From: Leeuwenhoekiella marinoflava DSM 3653 | Lineage (GTDB): Bacteria > Bacteroidota > Bacteroidia > Flavobacteriales > Flavobacteriaceae | NCBI RefSeq assembly: GCF_900129005.1 | Contig: NZ_FQUN01000022.1 | Coordinates: 17,403-81,402, forward strand | DNA: 64,000 bases | Direction of reading: 5' to 3' | Shown here: piece by piece, positions 9,500 through 19,319 of the stretch | How positions within the stretch are numbered: position 1 is the first letter of the stretch | Layout of the letters: each line of letters begins with the position of its first letter | Made by a program: the position numbers and the translations under genes | Notes under the pieces: generated by a model | What the model was told of the DNA's origin: nothing | The model's database searches: none | The model's input: only the letters and a program-made list of their open reading frames with translations

Positions 9500-10057
9500 T
9501 TATTGATCTTTTTCGATGAGATCAGAAAGTAAGCGGCGTGCGCGTAACAATTTAACCTTCACATTACTCATAGGTTCGTCAAGAGTTTGCGCCATTTCTT
9601 TGTAACTCATTTCCTGAAAGTAGCGCAAATTTATCATTTCTTGATAACGTGGCTTTAGCTTTTTGATGTGGGCAAGTAATTCAGAAAGGTTTTGTTCGGT
9701 GATTAAAGCATCTTCTGGCGTGGGATTCTCATCAATAACCTTATTAAGCTTATCCTCTTTGCTCAAAAGGCGTTGCTGGCTGTTTTCTTTCCGTATGAGA
9801 TCTATGTGCAGATTTTTTGAGATGGTCAATAACCAGGTGCTGAAACGGTATTTATTGTCATAGATATGCAGTTGATTAAAAGCTTTAGAAAAAGTCTGAA
9901 TGGTAATTTCTTCGGCCTTAAAATCATCTTTAGTGCGTTCCATCTGAAAGCGGTAAACCATATTCCAGTGTGCATTTAATAAATAATTATAGGCACTCTG
10001 ACTACCGGTTTTAGCTTCAGTTATTTTACGATCTATGATTTCTTGATTCAGTTCCAA
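9500..10057 (-). CDS. RNA polymerase sigma-70 family (ECF-type) factor
   Basis: A 185-residue two-domain sigma factor. Region 2 (about 25-95) contains FKAEEITIQTFSKAFNQL and YRFSTWLLTISKNLHIDLIR; region 4 (about 125-180) ends with MSYKEMAQTLDEPMSNVKVK, a helix-turn-helix for -35 recognition. No anti-sigma gene is next to it. The start overlaps the 3' end of the glycosyltransferase gene by 10 bp, so the two are translationally coupled, and the Nramp-like transporter follows 25 bp downstream. The regulon is unknown. Confidence 0.9.
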   Translation of the reverse strand: MELNQEIIDRKITEAKTGSQSAYNYLLNAHWNMVYRFQMERTKDDFKAEEITIQTFSKAFNQLHIYDNKYRFSTWLLTISKNLHIDLIRKENSQQRLLSKEDKLNKVIDENPTPEDALITEQNLSELLAHIKKLKPRYQEMINLRYFQEMSYKEMAQTLDEPMSNVKVKLLRARRLLSDLIEKDQ

Positions 10058-11190
10058 CGGCGTGGTTTTACCAAAATATTAGCTATAAAGATAAGCATTT
10101 GTGTGCTCACTAAAAATGGTTCTAGTACGAGTAGATAAGGGATTAGCTCTTTTTCCTGAAGTTTTAGTGCGGCTTTTGAAGTGATTAAGCATACTGCCAG
10201 TTCCCGAAAAAGAAACAGAGAAAGAGCCAAAACATATTGCTGATTGAAAAGAACTAAAATTAGAAATAAGAAAAAGAATAAAAATTGACTGACATAGAAA
10301 GCACCCAGCTGCAGTTGGTGTTTCAGCTTATAATGATGCGAGACACCGGTATGCCTTCTTTTTTGATAAAACCATTCTTTCCAGGATTTTTTAGGATTTG
10401 AGATAGTGAAAGAACTTGGATCTGAACAAAGTGCGACATTGGTTTTAGTTGCGTTTTGATTTACAAAAAGATCGTCATCGCCGGGTTTGAGATGTGCGTG
10501 ATTTGTAAATCCATTATTTTTTAAGAAAAGTGCTTTAGTATAGGCTAAATTTCTACCAACACCCATATAGGTATTTTTGTTTTTGGCATACGCGAAATAT
10601 TGCATTGCGGTCAAAAGGGTCTCAAACCGAATAACCTTATTTAACCAAGAATTTGCAATTTTAGAATAACCGCTATAGCCTAAAATGATTTGTTTTTCAT
10701 TAGAAAATTGAGCTGCCATTTCTGAAATCCAATGCTTTGATTGAGGAAGACAATCGGCATCTGTAAAAAGTAAATGTTCGTATTGTGCTTGCTGAATGCC
10801 TTTGGTAATTCCGGCTTTTTTTCCGGTTTCCGGTTTGAGGTCAACTATTTTAATTGAAGAATTCTGAGCAGTAAAACCTTGCATAATTTGCAATGTCTGA
10901 TCTTCAGAATGATCATTGATCAGAATAATTTGGAATTGTGGATAGTCTTGCGTTAGAAGTTTCGGTATTAATACGAGAAGGTTTTTTTCCTCATTTTTAG
11001 CGCAAACTAAAACAGAAACCCCTTTATTATTCGTTCTTCCGCTTTGCGAAATAGTAGAAAAACTAAATCTGGAAATATACGTGTAAAACCCGCAGTTTAT
11101 AAGTGTTATAATTATAAAACAGTAAAGCAGAAACGGGAAGAACGCGATCAATTTATAGGGATTAAGAAGCTTTTTCTGTGGAGCAATCAC
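10048..11190 (-). CDS. Membrane glycosyltransferase, family 2
   Basis: A 380-residue GT-A fold glycosyltransferase. One N-terminal membrane helix (LIAFFPFLLYCFIIITLI) precedes the catalytic domain, which begins VSVLVCAKNEEKNL and carries the DxD-like TDADC motif, PGDDDLFVN (acceptor aspartates) and a QKRRH segment (QxxRW-like); two or three C-terminal helices follow. It likely transfers a sugar to a lipid or surface polymer. The start overlaps the upstream 67-aa protein by 29 bp and the 3' end overlaps the sigma gene, so it is in one operon with both. Confidence 0.85.
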   Translation of the reverse strand: MIAPQKKLLNPYKLIAFFPFLLYCFIIITLINCGFYTYISRFSFSTISQSGRTNNKGVSVLVCAKNEEKNLLVLIPKLLTQDYPQFQIILINDHSEDQTLQIMQGFTAQNSSIKIVDLKPETGKKAGITKGIQQAQYEHLLFTDADCLPQSKHWISEMAAQFSNEKQIILGYSGYSKIANSWLNKVIRFETLLTAMQYFAYAKNKNTYMGVGRNLAYTKALFLKNNGFTNHAHLKPGDDDLFVNQNATKTNVALCSDPSSFTISNPKKSWKEWFYQKRRHTGVSHHYKLKHQLQLGAFYVSQFLFFFLFLILVLFNQQYVLALSLFLFRELAVCLITSKAALKLQEKELIPYLLVLEPFLVSTQMLIFIANILVKPRRWN

Positions 11191-11365
11191 CTATTTCGTC
11201 AGGCATTTTACCACACATACCACAAGCTTCTCCAGACTTATTCAGGTAAGGGTTTTGACTTGCGCAAGTACCGGCAAATTTGCCGTCTTTTTTAGCCCAT
11301 ATTTTTATAGCAATTCCTGCAAATGCAAGGCCTAAAAGTACAAGGGTGATAAGAAGTAGTTTCAT
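11162..11365 (-). CDS. Small membrane-anchored Cys-rich protein
   Basis: A 67-residue protein with one N-terminal hydrophobic helix (MKLLLITLVLLGLAFAGIAI), then a short soluble tail holding four cysteines in the order C-x(13)-CGMC-x(10)-C. This is a recognisable small Bacteroidota membrane protein without known function; the cysteines could bind metal or form disulfides. The internal ATG at 11365 was chosen because it begins the signal-anchor directly. It is first in the operon with the glycosyltransferase, which it overlaps by 29 bp. Confidence 0.65.
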   Translation of the reverse strand: MKLLLITLVLLGLAFAGIAIKIWAKKDGKFAGTCASQNPYLNKSGEACGMCGKMPDEIGDCSTEKAS

Positions 11366-11540
11366 AAGGTTTAATTCTAATGCAAAGATACAAAATGAGC
11401 GGGTTAAGCCCAAGGTTTACCAATAGTCGTAATACGTTAATTTTTATAACACTGTTTAACTAAAAATTATTAAACGATAAGTTAGACCAGTTGCTAATCT
11501 TCATACATTAGCTCTTCAATAACCATTAAAACAATCAGTT

Positions 11541-12179
11541 ATGAATACGTATAAATTAAGTTTTGCAGTTGTTATGGGAGCTTTGATGTTAGTCTCTTGT
11601 AATGATGATAAAAAGAAAGAAGACCAGATAAAATTAGAAGCTCAGGAGACTGAAATGGCCGAAGCTAATAAAGCGGAGCAGGAGCTGAAAGATGCTCAAA
11701 TGAAAGAAGAGCAAATGAAAGAGGAAGCGAGATCTAACAGTATTGCTTCTAAAGCAATGGCAGCTGATGAGTTGGATACGCTGGTAATAGCATTAAATGC
11801 TGCTGGTTTATCTGAGATGCTAATGGCAGAAGGGGAATACACAGTTTTTGCCCCTACTGATCACGCGTTTTCTGAATTAAAAAAAGGAATGCTTGAAGAT
11901 TTAACCAAACCTGAAAATAAAGAGATGTTAGTAGGTGTGCTTCAATACCACGTTGTTCCAGGAATTATGCGTTCTGAAGATTTAGGAAAGGCGATTGATG
12001 AAGGTAAAGGCAAAGCTACTTTGACTACTGTTAAAGGTGATGAGTTAACCATTATGCGTGATGGAGATCAGATCGTTATTAAAGATGGAAAAGGAAGAAA
12101 AACTCAAATTGTTTTGGGTAATATAGATGCTTCAAACGGAATTATTCACGAAGTTGATCGTGTTTTGTTAGCTAAATAA
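11541..12179 (+). CDS. Fasciclin-domain lipoprotein
   Basis: A 212-residue exported lipoprotein. A signal peptide with lipobox (LMLVSC, Cys20) is followed by a highly charged helical or coiled-coil linker (about 25-75, rich in K, E and Q with repeated MKEEQMKEE), then one fasciclin (FAS1) domain (about 75-210; motifs YTVFAPTDHAFSEL and NGIIHEVDRVLL). FAS1 domains mediate adhesion or surface association. It stands alone between divergent and convergent genes and ends at a strong terminator. Confidence 0.9.
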   Translation: MNTYKLSFAVVMGALMLVSCNDDKKKEDQIKLEAQETEMAEANKAEQELKDAQMKEEQMKEEARSNSIASKAMAADELDTLVIALNAAGLSEMLMAEGEYTVFAPTDHAFSELKKGMLEDLTKPENKEMLVGVLQYHVVPGIMRSEDLGKAIDEGKGKATLTTVKGDELTIMRDGDQIVIKDGKGRKTQIVLGNIDASNGIIHEVDRVLLAK

Positions 12180-12201
12180 TCCAAATTCTTATAGATATAG
12201 A

Positions 12202-12238
12202 AAATCCGCTTAACCTTGAATTAAGCGGATTTTTTTAT
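12202..12238. terminator. Bidirectional intrinsic terminator
   Basis: A 12-bp perfect stem (AAATCCGCTTAA / TTAAGCGGATTT) with a 7-nt loop. T-rich tracts lie on both sides, so it can end the fasciclin gene (+) and murB (-). Confidence 0.9.
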
Positions 12239-12257
12239 GTCCATTTATAACCAGCTT

Positions 12258-13277
12258 TTAGTGTTCTATAATATTCACTTCAGGCTGAATGGTTATATTA
12301 AAAAGTAGTTTTACTTCTTGCTGTATGTGCATCGCTAAGTCCCAGATTTCTGCTCCCGTAGCGTTATCATAATTTACGAGAACAAGCGCTTGCTTGCTGT
12401 GCACACCGGCATCGCCAAAACGTTTTCCTTTAAAACCGGCTTGCTCGATGAGCCATCCCGCAGGAACTTTGATAAATTCATCACTTATCATATAAAATGG
12501 AATTTCAGGATGTAATTGCTGAAGCTTTAAAAATTCAGTTTTTAGAATAACCGGATTCTTGAAAAAACTTCCGCTATTACCTAATACAGCAGGGTCTGGT
12601 AATTTTGAAGAACGGATTGCGATTACAGCTTCGGCAATATCTTTGATGCCAGGATTTGCAATTGCTTTTTCCTTCAAAATTTCTTGAATAGCACCGTATT
12701 CCGTATGCAGTTTATGATTTGTTTTACTCAGTTTAAACGTAACTGAGGTAATCACATAAGCATCTTTAGCTTCATTTTTAAAAATGGAATCCCGATAACC
12801 AAATTTGCACGCACTTAGCGAAAAGGTTTCTTTAGTTAAGGTTTGACGGTGAATCGCACTACAACCGAAAAAAGTATCTTTAAGTTCTACACCATAAGCA
12901 CCAATATTTTGTACCGGAGAAGTGCCAACATTTCCTGGAATTAAAGCTAAATTTTCTACTCCGCCATATCCCAGATTTACACAATGCATTACAAAGTCAT
13001 GCCAGTTTTCGCCGGCAGCAACTTTCAGCCAGATATGGTCTGTGTTTTCTTCAACAACCTCAATTCCCTTTGAAGCAATATGAATAACGAGACCGGATAG
13101 ATCTGTTTTTAGCAGCATATTGCTTCCGCCACCTAAAATAAATGGAGTCGCGTCAATACTGCTGCTTAAAGCTTCTTTCAGTTCTTCTTCCGTAGTTACC
13201 GAAACAAAAGATTCGGCCTTTGCCGAAATGCCAAAAGTATTGTAATCCTTAAGAGAAACATTGTGTTGTAAATTCAT
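12258..13277 (-). CDS. murB: UDP-N-acetylenolpyruvoylglucosamine reductase
   Basis: A 339-residue FAD enzyme that reduces UDP-GlcNAc-enolpyruvate to UDP-MurNAc with NADPH in peptidoglycan precursor synthesis. The FAD-binding PP-loop region is visible (FILGGGSNMLL; NVGTSPVQNIGAYGVE), as is the catalytic serine segment (NSGSFFKNPV). The length and the YGYR-like GYRDSIFK segment indicate a type I MurB (E. coli-like). Its start codon overlaps the stop of the aminotransferase gene by 1 nt, suggesting coupling. Confidence 0.95.
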   Translation of the reverse strand: MNLQHNVSLKDYNTFGISAKAESFVSVTTEEELKEALSSSIDATPFILGGGSNMLLKTDLSGLVIHIASKGIEVVEENTDHIWLKVAAGENWHDFVMHCVNLGYGGVENLALIPGNVGTSPVQNIGAYGVELKDTFFGCSAIHRQTLTKETFSLSACKFGYRDSIFKNEAKDAYVITSVTFKLSKTNHKLHTEYGAIQEILKEKAIANPGIKDIAEAVIAIRSSKLPDPAVLGNSGSFFKNPVILKTEFLKLQQLHPEIPFYMISDEFIKVPAGWLIEQAGFKGKRFGDAGVHSKQALVLVNYDNATGAEIWDLAMHIQQEVKLLFNITIQPEVNIIEH

Positions 13278-14467
13278 TAATCTTTGTAAAGACTAAGTGC
13301 TTCTTTTAATAAGGCTACAGCCTCAATAAGATCTTCTTTCTTCAAAACATAGGCGATACGTACTTGGTTAAGACCTTCTCCCGGAGTAGAATAAAAACCG
13401 GCAGCAGGAGCAACCATTATCGTTTTTTTATTATGCTCAAAAGACTCTAAAAGCCATTGTGCAAAATCATCAGAATTTTTTACTGGTAATTCTGCGATAC
13501 AATAAAAAGCACCTTTTGGTTTTGCAACGCGTACGCCTGGTATAACCTCAAGACCGGCAACAAGCGTATCTCTACGATCTACATATTCAGAAATAACTTC
13601 GTCAAAATAAGATTGCGGAGTATCTAATGCAGCTTCACTCGCAATCTGAGCCAAAGTAGGAGGGCTTAAACGTGCCTGAGCAAACTTCATAGCCGTAGCC
13701 ATTAGTTCTTTGTTGCGGCTCACGATACAACCTATGCGAGCGCCACACATTGAAAAGCGTTTAGAAACCGAATCGATCATTATTGTATGCTCATCAATCT
13801 CTCGCTGATTCAATACTGAATTGTGTTGCAACCCATCATAAGCAAACTCTCTGTAAACTTCATCTGCAATCAAAAACAAGTCGTGTTTTTTAACCAATTC
13901 AGAAAGTTGATCGAGCTCTTCTTTACTGTATAGGTAACCTGTAGGATTCCCCGGATTACAAATGATTATCGCTTTGGTTTTTGACGTGATTTGTTTTTCA
14001 AATTCAGAAATAGGAGGCAGCGCAAAACCACTTTCAAAAGAAGAAATTACCGGCTTAACAACCACTCCCGAAGCGGTAGCAAAACCGTTATAATTCGCAT
14101 AAAAAGGTTCCGGTATAATAATCTCATCACCCGGGTCTGTAACGCTACCCATAGCAAACATCAATGCCTCAGAACCACCTGTAGAAATGATAATGTCTGA
14201 AGGTTCAATAGCGATTCCCTGTTTTCCGTAATAGGCAGCTAACTTTTCGCGATAGCTTAAAAAACCAGCGGAATGACTGTATGAAAGCACTTCTATATCA
14301 GCTTCTTTAACAGCATTTAGTGCGGCTTGAGGTGTTTTTATATCTGGCTGACCAATGTTTAATTGATGTATGGCAACGCCTCTTGCTTCTGCAGCTTCTG
14401 CATAGGGTACTAGCTTGCGAATAGGAGACTGGGGCATCATAAGCCCTTTTTGTGATAATTGCGGCAT
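13277..14467 (-). CDS. Class I/II aminotransferase (aspartate-type)
   Basis: A 396-residue PLP-dependent fold-type I aminotransferase. Recognisable are the substrate-binding N-terminus (LNIGQPD), NPGNPTG (about 171-177), ADEVYREF, the Schiff-base lysine in SVSKRFS (Lys236) and a late arginine in NQVRIAYV. Such proteins in Bacteroidota are usually annotated as aspartate or aromatic aminotransferase; the substrate is not certain. The gene is coupled to murB (TAATG-type overlap). Confidence 0.88.
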   Translation of the reverse strand: MPQLSQKGLMMPQSPIRKLVPYAEAAEARGVAIHQLNIGQPDIKTPQAALNAVKEADIEVLSYSHSAGFLSYREKLAAYYGKQGIAIEPSDIIISTGGSEALMFAMGSVTDPGDEIIIPEPFYANYNGFATASGVVVKPVISSFESGFALPPISEFEKQITSKTKAIIICNPGNPTGYLYSKEELDQLSELVKKHDLFLIADEVYREFAYDGLQHNSVLNQREIDEHTIMIDSVSKRFSMCGARIGCIVSRNKELMATAMKFAQARLSPPTLAQIASEAALDTPQSYFDEVISEYVDRRDTLVAGLEVIPGVRVAKPKGAFYCIAELPVKNSDDFAQWLLESFEHNKKTIMVAPAAGFYSTPGEGLNQVRIAYVLKKEDLIEAVALLKEALSLYKD

Positions 14468-14581
14468 GAGTCGATTTATTTAGGCTGCAAAGTTGCGAAT
14501 TATTAGTGAGAAAATAATTTTAAGATTGAATTAGTATTATTGATTTTAAAATGCTAAATTCATAACGGATGAGGTTTAATT

Positions 14582-15940
14582 ATGCGTATTTTTTATTTTA
14601 TAGTGGTTTTATTTGGTTTCTTGTCAACTTTTTCGGTTTCAGGTCAAGGTGCTTTTCTTTTGCCTGAAGGTGAAAAAAGCATAAAAATAAAAGCAAAAAT
14701 CGTTAATAACCTTATGATTATTCCTGTTTTGGTCAATGGACTCGAGCTTTCATTTTTGTTAGACACTGGTGTGCGATCTACTATTCTATTTGGGATAGAC
14801 TCAGATTATGAATTAGAATTGAATAATAAATCTACAGTCTGGCTTCGTGGTGCCGGGGATGGCAAACCTTCAAAAGCTATTAAATCTACCCACAATATTA
14901 TCACTATAGGAAGTGCAGCAGCAATCAATCAAACCGTTTATTATATACCAGATAGTAGTCAAAATTTTTCTCCACGATTGGGCTTTCCGGTTCACGGAAT
15001 TATTGGGTATAGTCTATTAAAAGATCTTGGGGTTGAAATGCGATATGATAAAGGATTTGTCAAACTTTATCCTCCGGAAGTTCTTAAAGAAAAAAAGTGT
15101 CGTTCTTGTGTGTCTATTCCTTTTGAGTTGAAAGAAGGAAAGCCTTACGTTAACTTAAATTTAGTAGATAATAAGGAGGAGTTGAAAGCAAAATTATTAT
15201 TGGATTCTGGTAGTGGTGATGCATTGTGGCTTTTTGAAGAAACCCACGAAGGAATACAGGTTTCTGAAAATTCATTTAAAGATCATTTGGGATTGGGACT
15301 TAACGGAGAAGTTTTAGGCAGTAGATCTCGTATAGAGGAATTGCAGTTAGGTGATTTTGTTTTAAACCAAGTAAATGTGGCTTATCCTGACTCAACTTCG
15401 TTGGAATATTTAAACGGGGTATCCTACAGAAACGGAAGCTTAGGGTCTGAAGTTTTACGCAGATTTACGGTCTATTTAGATTATGACTCTAAAATGCTTA
15501 AACTTAAAAAGAACAAATATTTTGACGACCCGTTTCGGTATAATCGTAGCGGACTCGTTGTAGAACATACAGGCTTTGAATTAGTAGCGGGCTTAGATTA
15601 CCGCATTCAAAAAACAACATCTACTAACGATTACTCCAATAACTCTGGGGAAACTATTTTTCTGGCTACTAATACTGTAGAATTTCCACAATTACAATTA
15701 AAATCCAATTATGAGATAGCCGCTATAAGAGAGAATTCTCCTGGAACCGAAGCAGGCTTAAGTGTTGGTGATCGCATTGTAAAAGTAAACGGGAGAGATG
15801 TGACTAAACTTGACTTGAAAGATATTACTAAATACTTTTATAGGGATGAGGGAGAAATTTTACGTCTCCAAGTAGATCGAAAGGGATATGTTTTCAATTG
15901 CAAATTGAAACTCAGAAAACTACTAAAGAGTCCTGATTAG
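14582..15940 (+). CDS. Secreted retropepsin-like aspartyl protease with PDZ domain
   Basis: A 452-residue exported protein with a signal peptide (about 1-20), two tandem pepsin/retropepsin half-domains, each with its own active-site motif (LLDTG, Asp61; LLLDSG, Asp208), and a C-terminal PDZ domain (about 375-445; SPGTEAGLSVGDRIVKVNG). The single-chain two-lobed retropepsin-like fold plus PDZ is known in Bacteroidota but the substrate is unknown. Two nearby cysteines (CRSC, about 173-176) may form a disulfide between the lobes. Monocistronic, ending at a terminator. Confidence 0.85.
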   Translation: MRIFYFIVVLFGFLSTFSVSGQGAFLLPEGEKSIKIKAKIVNNLMIIPVLVNGLELSFLLDTGVRSTILFGIDSDYELELNNKSTVWLRGAGDGKPSKAIKSTHNIITIGSAAAINQTVYYIPDSSQNFSPRLGFPVHGIIGYSLLKDLGVEMRYDKGFVKLYPPEVLKEKKCRSCVSIPFELKEGKPYVNLNLVDNKEELKAKLLLDSGSGDALWLFEETHEGIQVSENSFKDHLGLGLNGEVLGSRSRIEELQLGDFVLNQVNVAYPDSTSLEYLNGVSYRNGSLGSEVLRRFTVYLDYDSKMLKLKKNKYFDDPFRYNRSGLVVEHTGFELVAGLDYRIQKTTSTNDYSNNSGETIFLATNTVEFPQLQLKSNYEIAAIRENSPGTEAGLSVGDRIVKVNGRDVTKLDLKDITKYFYRDEGEILRLQVDRKGYVFNCKLKLRKLLKSPD

Positions 15941-15970
15941 AATGTTCTTAGTTTTAACTTACTGTGAAAC

Positions 15971-16000
15971 AAAAAAAGCGACCAATTTGGTCGCTTTTAA
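15971..16000. terminator. Bidirectional intrinsic terminator
   Basis: GCGACC and GGTCGC form a GC-rich stem around a 5-nt AT core, flanked by A7 on the left and TTTT on the right. It serves the protease gene (+) and the DUF1573 gene (-). Confidence 0.85.
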
Positions 16001-16022
16001 ATTTTAAGTCTAATAGGTTTCC

Positions 16023-16409
16023 TTAATTAGATGCGGGTAGTAAAGTACCTTTAATCTTTAGCGTGTAAGGTTCAGCAGAGGCGTTAGTATAAACCGTTAT
16101 GGTTTTACGAATTGGACCCGGTGAACGATTGGTATCATATTTTACTTTAATCACATCGCTTTCTCCCGGAGCGATAGGATCTTTAGGTGGGCTAGGTACT
16201 GTGCAACCACAAGTTGAGTATGCTTTAGAAATTACTAAAGGAGCGTCACCTGTGTTTGTGAATTTAAATTCGCGGGTACCGTCGCCTCCATGAGCAACAT
16301 CACCATAATCAATAACGTCTGTCTCGAAAGTAATCGCGGCTTTCTTTTCTTGAGCTTGTAAGCCTAAAGTCATCAGACCTACAGCAAGTATTAAAACGAT
16401 TTTTTTCAT
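16023..16409 (-). CDS. DUF1573 periplasmic protein
   Basis: A 128-residue exported protein: signal peptide (MKKIVLILAVGLMTLGLQAQ, 1-20), then a single Ig-like DUF1573 domain. It shows the hallmark FKFTNTGDAPLVISKA, STCGCTVPSPP and SDVIKVKYDT segments. The family is very common in Bacteroidota, sometimes in secretion or surface contexts, and has no known catalytic function. Single gene with its own terminator shared with the convergent protease. Confidence 0.9.
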   Translation of the reverse strand: MKKIVLILAVGLMTLGLQAQEKKAAITFETDVIDYGDVAHGGDGTREFKFTNTGDAPLVISKAYSTCGCTVPSPPKDPIAPGESDVIKVKYDTNRSPGPIRKTITVYTNASAEPYTLKIKGTLLPASN

Positions 16410-16606
16410 AATTCTAAGTGTTAATGAAGCATAAAAGTAAGCCTATTCTGATGTTTGTGCAAAAATGTGGCTCATTTTTATGGTTGAGCCTTATTTTTTA
16501 ATCTTAATAGCTTCCTTAAAAGTTGTTTTTTTAATGCTTCGGTTCTTTTTAAAATCCTTTGTATATAAGTACTTTTGCACTCTTATAGACAAAAATTAGA
16601 CCAAGA

Positions 16607-19240
16607 ATGGCATTAGCTTCAAAATACAGCTCAAAAGATGTTGAGCAAAAGTGGTACGACTACTGGATGGAACATAATTATTTTCATTCAGAACCTAATG
16701 ATAAAGAGCCATATACCATTGTAATACCACCGCCTAATGTGACGGGTATTTTACATATGGGGCATATGCTTAACAATACCATTCAAGATGTTTTGATACG
16801 TCGTGCACGTTTAAAAGGTCTTAATGCCTGTTGGGTGCCTGGTACAGATCACGCGTCTATCGCTACCGAAGCTAAAGTTGTTGCAAAACTAAAAGCTGAG
16901 GGAATTAATAAGAGTGACCTTACCCGCGAAGAATTCTTAAAGCATGCCTGGGAATGGACTGATAAATACGGCGGGACGATCCTTGACCAACTTAAGAAGC
17001 TAGGAGCTTCTTGTGACTGGGAGCGTTTGCGCTTTACAATGGATGACACCATGTCAGCTAGTGTGATTCAAAGCTTTATCGATCTGTATAATAAAGGCCT
17101 TATTTATCGTGGTCATCGTATGGTAAATTGGGATCCAGAAGCTCAGACAACACTTTCTGACGAAGAGGTGATTCACGAGGAGCGTCAGGGACACCTGTAT
17201 TATTTAAATTATAAATTAGAAAGCAGTGATGAGGTCTTGACTATTGCAACCACAAGACCCGAAACAATATTTGGAGATACTGCTATTTGCATCAATCCCA
17301 ATGATGAGCGCTTTGCTCATTTGCGAGGTAAAAAAGCAATTGTACCTATAGTTAACCGTGTTGTTCCTATTATTGAGGATGAGTATGTAGACTTAGAGTT
17401 TGGTACGGGTTGTCTTAAAGTAACACCGGCTCACGATGAGAATGATAAAATGTTGGGAGACAAGCACGGTCTTGATGTGATTGACATCTTCAACGATGAT
17501 GCTTCTCTAAATGAATACGGGTTGCATTATGCGGGTAAAGACCGTTTTGTGGTTCGTGATGAGATCGTAAAAGAACTTAAAGATTCTGGTGCTTTAGTGA
17601 AAACCGAAACACACACCAATAAAGTAGGGACTTCAGAACGAACAAAAGCTGTGATTGAGCCTAAGCTTTCTGATCAGTGGTTTTTAAAGATGAAAGATCT
17701 TGCAGAACCGGCTATTAAAGCGGTTTTGGAGACTGAAGAAGTAAACCTGTTTCCGAAAAAATTTGACAATACGTACCGTCACTGGATGGAAAACATCAGA
17801 GACTGGAATATTTCGCGTCAACTATGGTGGGGGCAGCAAATACCGGCTTACTATTATGGTAACGGTAAAGAAGATTTTGTTGTTGCTAAAAATAGGGAAG
17901 AGGCTTTAGCTTCCGCGAAAGCGAAAACAGGAAATGATAGCTTAACTGATGCTGATTTGCGTCAGGATGAAGATGCATTGGATACGTGGTTTTCTTCTTG
18001 GTTGTGGCCTATGAGTGTTTTTGATGGAGTCGTGAATCCCGATAATGAAGATTTTAACTATTACTATCCTACCAATGATTTGGTTACAGGTCCAGATATT
18101 CTGTTTTTCTGGGTTGCGCGTATGATTATGGCTGGATATGAGTATACGGGTGAAAAACCATTTACAAACGTATACCTAACCGGTTTGGTACGTGATGCAG
18201 ACCGCCGTAAAATGTCTAAGTCTTTAGGGAATTCGCCAGATGCGATGAAACTTATTGATGATTACGGTGCAGACGGTGTGCGCGTTGGTTTATTATTGAG
18301 TGCAGCTGCCGGAAATGACTTGTTATTTGATGAAGATCTATGTCAGCAGGGTAAAGGTTTTATAAACAAAATCTGGAATGCCTTTAGATTAATCAAAGGT
18401 TGGGAGGTTGATGCTTCCATAGAGCAGCCTGAAGCTAGTATTAAAGGTATAGAGTGGTATACAGAGCGTTTCAAGGAAGCTGGAGTAGAGATTGAAGATC
18501 ATTTCAGTAAGTATCGTATAAGCGATGCTTTAATGACCACATATAAGTTAGTTTGGGATGATTTCTGTAGTTGGTTGCTTGAGGTGGTAAAACCAGAATA
18601 TGCTAAGCCTATTGACAAGAAAACCTATGATGCTGTCATTGAAGCCTTAGAAAATAACCTGCGCATTTTACATCCATTTATTCCTTTTGCTTCGGAAGAG
18701 ATTTGGCAGAATATCACCGAGCGTACTCCAGAAGAGGCTTTGATCATTAATGAATGGCCAAAAGTTGAAAAAGGCGATGCCGAAATTTTAGCAGATTTTG
18801 AATTGGCAACTCAGGTGATTACTGGTGTTAGAGCGATTAGAAAAGAAAAGAATATTTCTTTTAAAGATGAGCTGGAGTTATTTGTGATGAATACGGAAGG
18901 TTTTTCTGAACGTTATGATGACATCATTAAAAAGTTGTGTAACCTATCTAAGATTGAAGCAACAGAAACTAGTAAAGATGGAGCACTTTCTTTTAGAGTA
19001 AAGGCTAACGAATATTTTATTCCGTTAACCGGCGCGATAGATATAGATGCTGAAATCGCAAAAATCAGCGAAGAATTAGAATATACAAAAGGCTTTATGA
19101 ATTCGGTTTCTAAAAAGCTCTCTAATGAGCGTTTTGTGAATAATGCTCCGGAGCAGGTTGTTGCTGTAGAAAAACAAAAACAAGCTGATGCTCAGGCAAA
19201 AATTGATGCGCTTGAGAAGCGACTTGCGGCGTTGAAGTAA
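16607..19240 (+). CDS. valS: Valine--tRNA ligase
   Basis: An 877-residue class Ia aminoacyl-tRNA synthetase that charges tRNA-Val with valine and edits threonine. The HIGH-type motif (NVTGILHMGHM), the CP1 editing domain (TTRPETIFGDTA and CLKVTPAHDENDK), KMSKS (starting at Lys535), an anticodon-binding domain and the C-terminal coiled coil (about 815-877) are all visible, so the protein is full length. The promoter region contains a TACTTTTG -7-like box at 16570-16577 but no clear -33 box. Confidence 0.97.
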   Translation: MALASKYSSKDVEQKWYDYWMEHNYFHSEPNDKEPYTIVIPPPNVTGILHMGHMLNNTIQDVLIRRARLKGLNACWVPGTDHASIATEAKVVAKLKAEGINKSDLTREEFLKHAWEWTDKYGGTILDQLKKLGASCDWERLRFTMDDTMSASVIQSFIDLYNKGLIYRGHRMVNWDPEAQTTLSDEEVIHEERQGHLYYLNYKLESSDEVLTIATTRPETIFGDTAICINPNDERFAHLRGKKAIVPIVNRVVPIIEDEYVDLEFGTGCLKVTPAHDENDKMLGDKHGLDVIDIFNDDASLNEYGLHYAGKDRFVVRDEIVKELKDSGALVKTETHTNKVGTSERTKAVIEPKLSDQWFLKMKDLAEPAIKAVLETEEVNLFPKKFDNTYRHWMENIRDWNISRQLWWGQQIPAYYYGNGKEDFVVAKNREEALASAKAKTGNDSLTDADLRQDEDALDTWFSSWLWPMSVFDGVVNPDNEDFNYYYPTNDLVTGPDILFFWVARMIMAGYEYTGEKPFTNVYLTGLVRDADRRKMSKSLGNSPDAMKLIDDYGADGVRVGLLLSAAAGNDLLFDEDLCQQGKGFINKIWNAFRLIKGWEVDASIEQPEASIKGIEWYTERFKEAGVEIEDHFSKYRISDALMTTYKLVWDDFCSWLLEVVKPEYAKPIDKKTYDAVIEALENNLRILHPFIPFASEEIWQNITERTPEEALIINEWPKVEKGDAEILADFELATQVITGVRAIRKEKNISFKDELELFVMNTEGFSERYDDIIKKLCNLSKIEATETSKDGALSFRVKANEYFIPLTGAIDIDAEIAKISEELEYTKGFMNSVSKKLSNERFVNNAPEQVVAVEKQKQADAQAKIDALEKRLAALK

Positions 19241-19260
19241 TAGTATAATATGAATGCAAA

Positions 19261-19300
19261 ATAAAAAACCCTGAGTCTTGAATCATCAGGGTTTTTTATT
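19261..19300. terminator. Bidirectional intrinsic terminator
   Basis: ATAAAAAACCCTGA pairs perfectly with TCAGGGTTTTTTAT around an 11-nt loop, with T-runs on both sides. It terminates valS (+) and the acyl-CoA-binding protein gene (-). Confidence 0.92.
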
Positions 19301-19319
19301 TTTTGCTTAACTAAGAAAT

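Noticed and set aside
16557..16577. Full Bacteroidota promoter before valS
   Set aside because: A -7-like TACTTTTG is present, but the nearest TTTG is only 8 nt upstream, too close for a -33 box.
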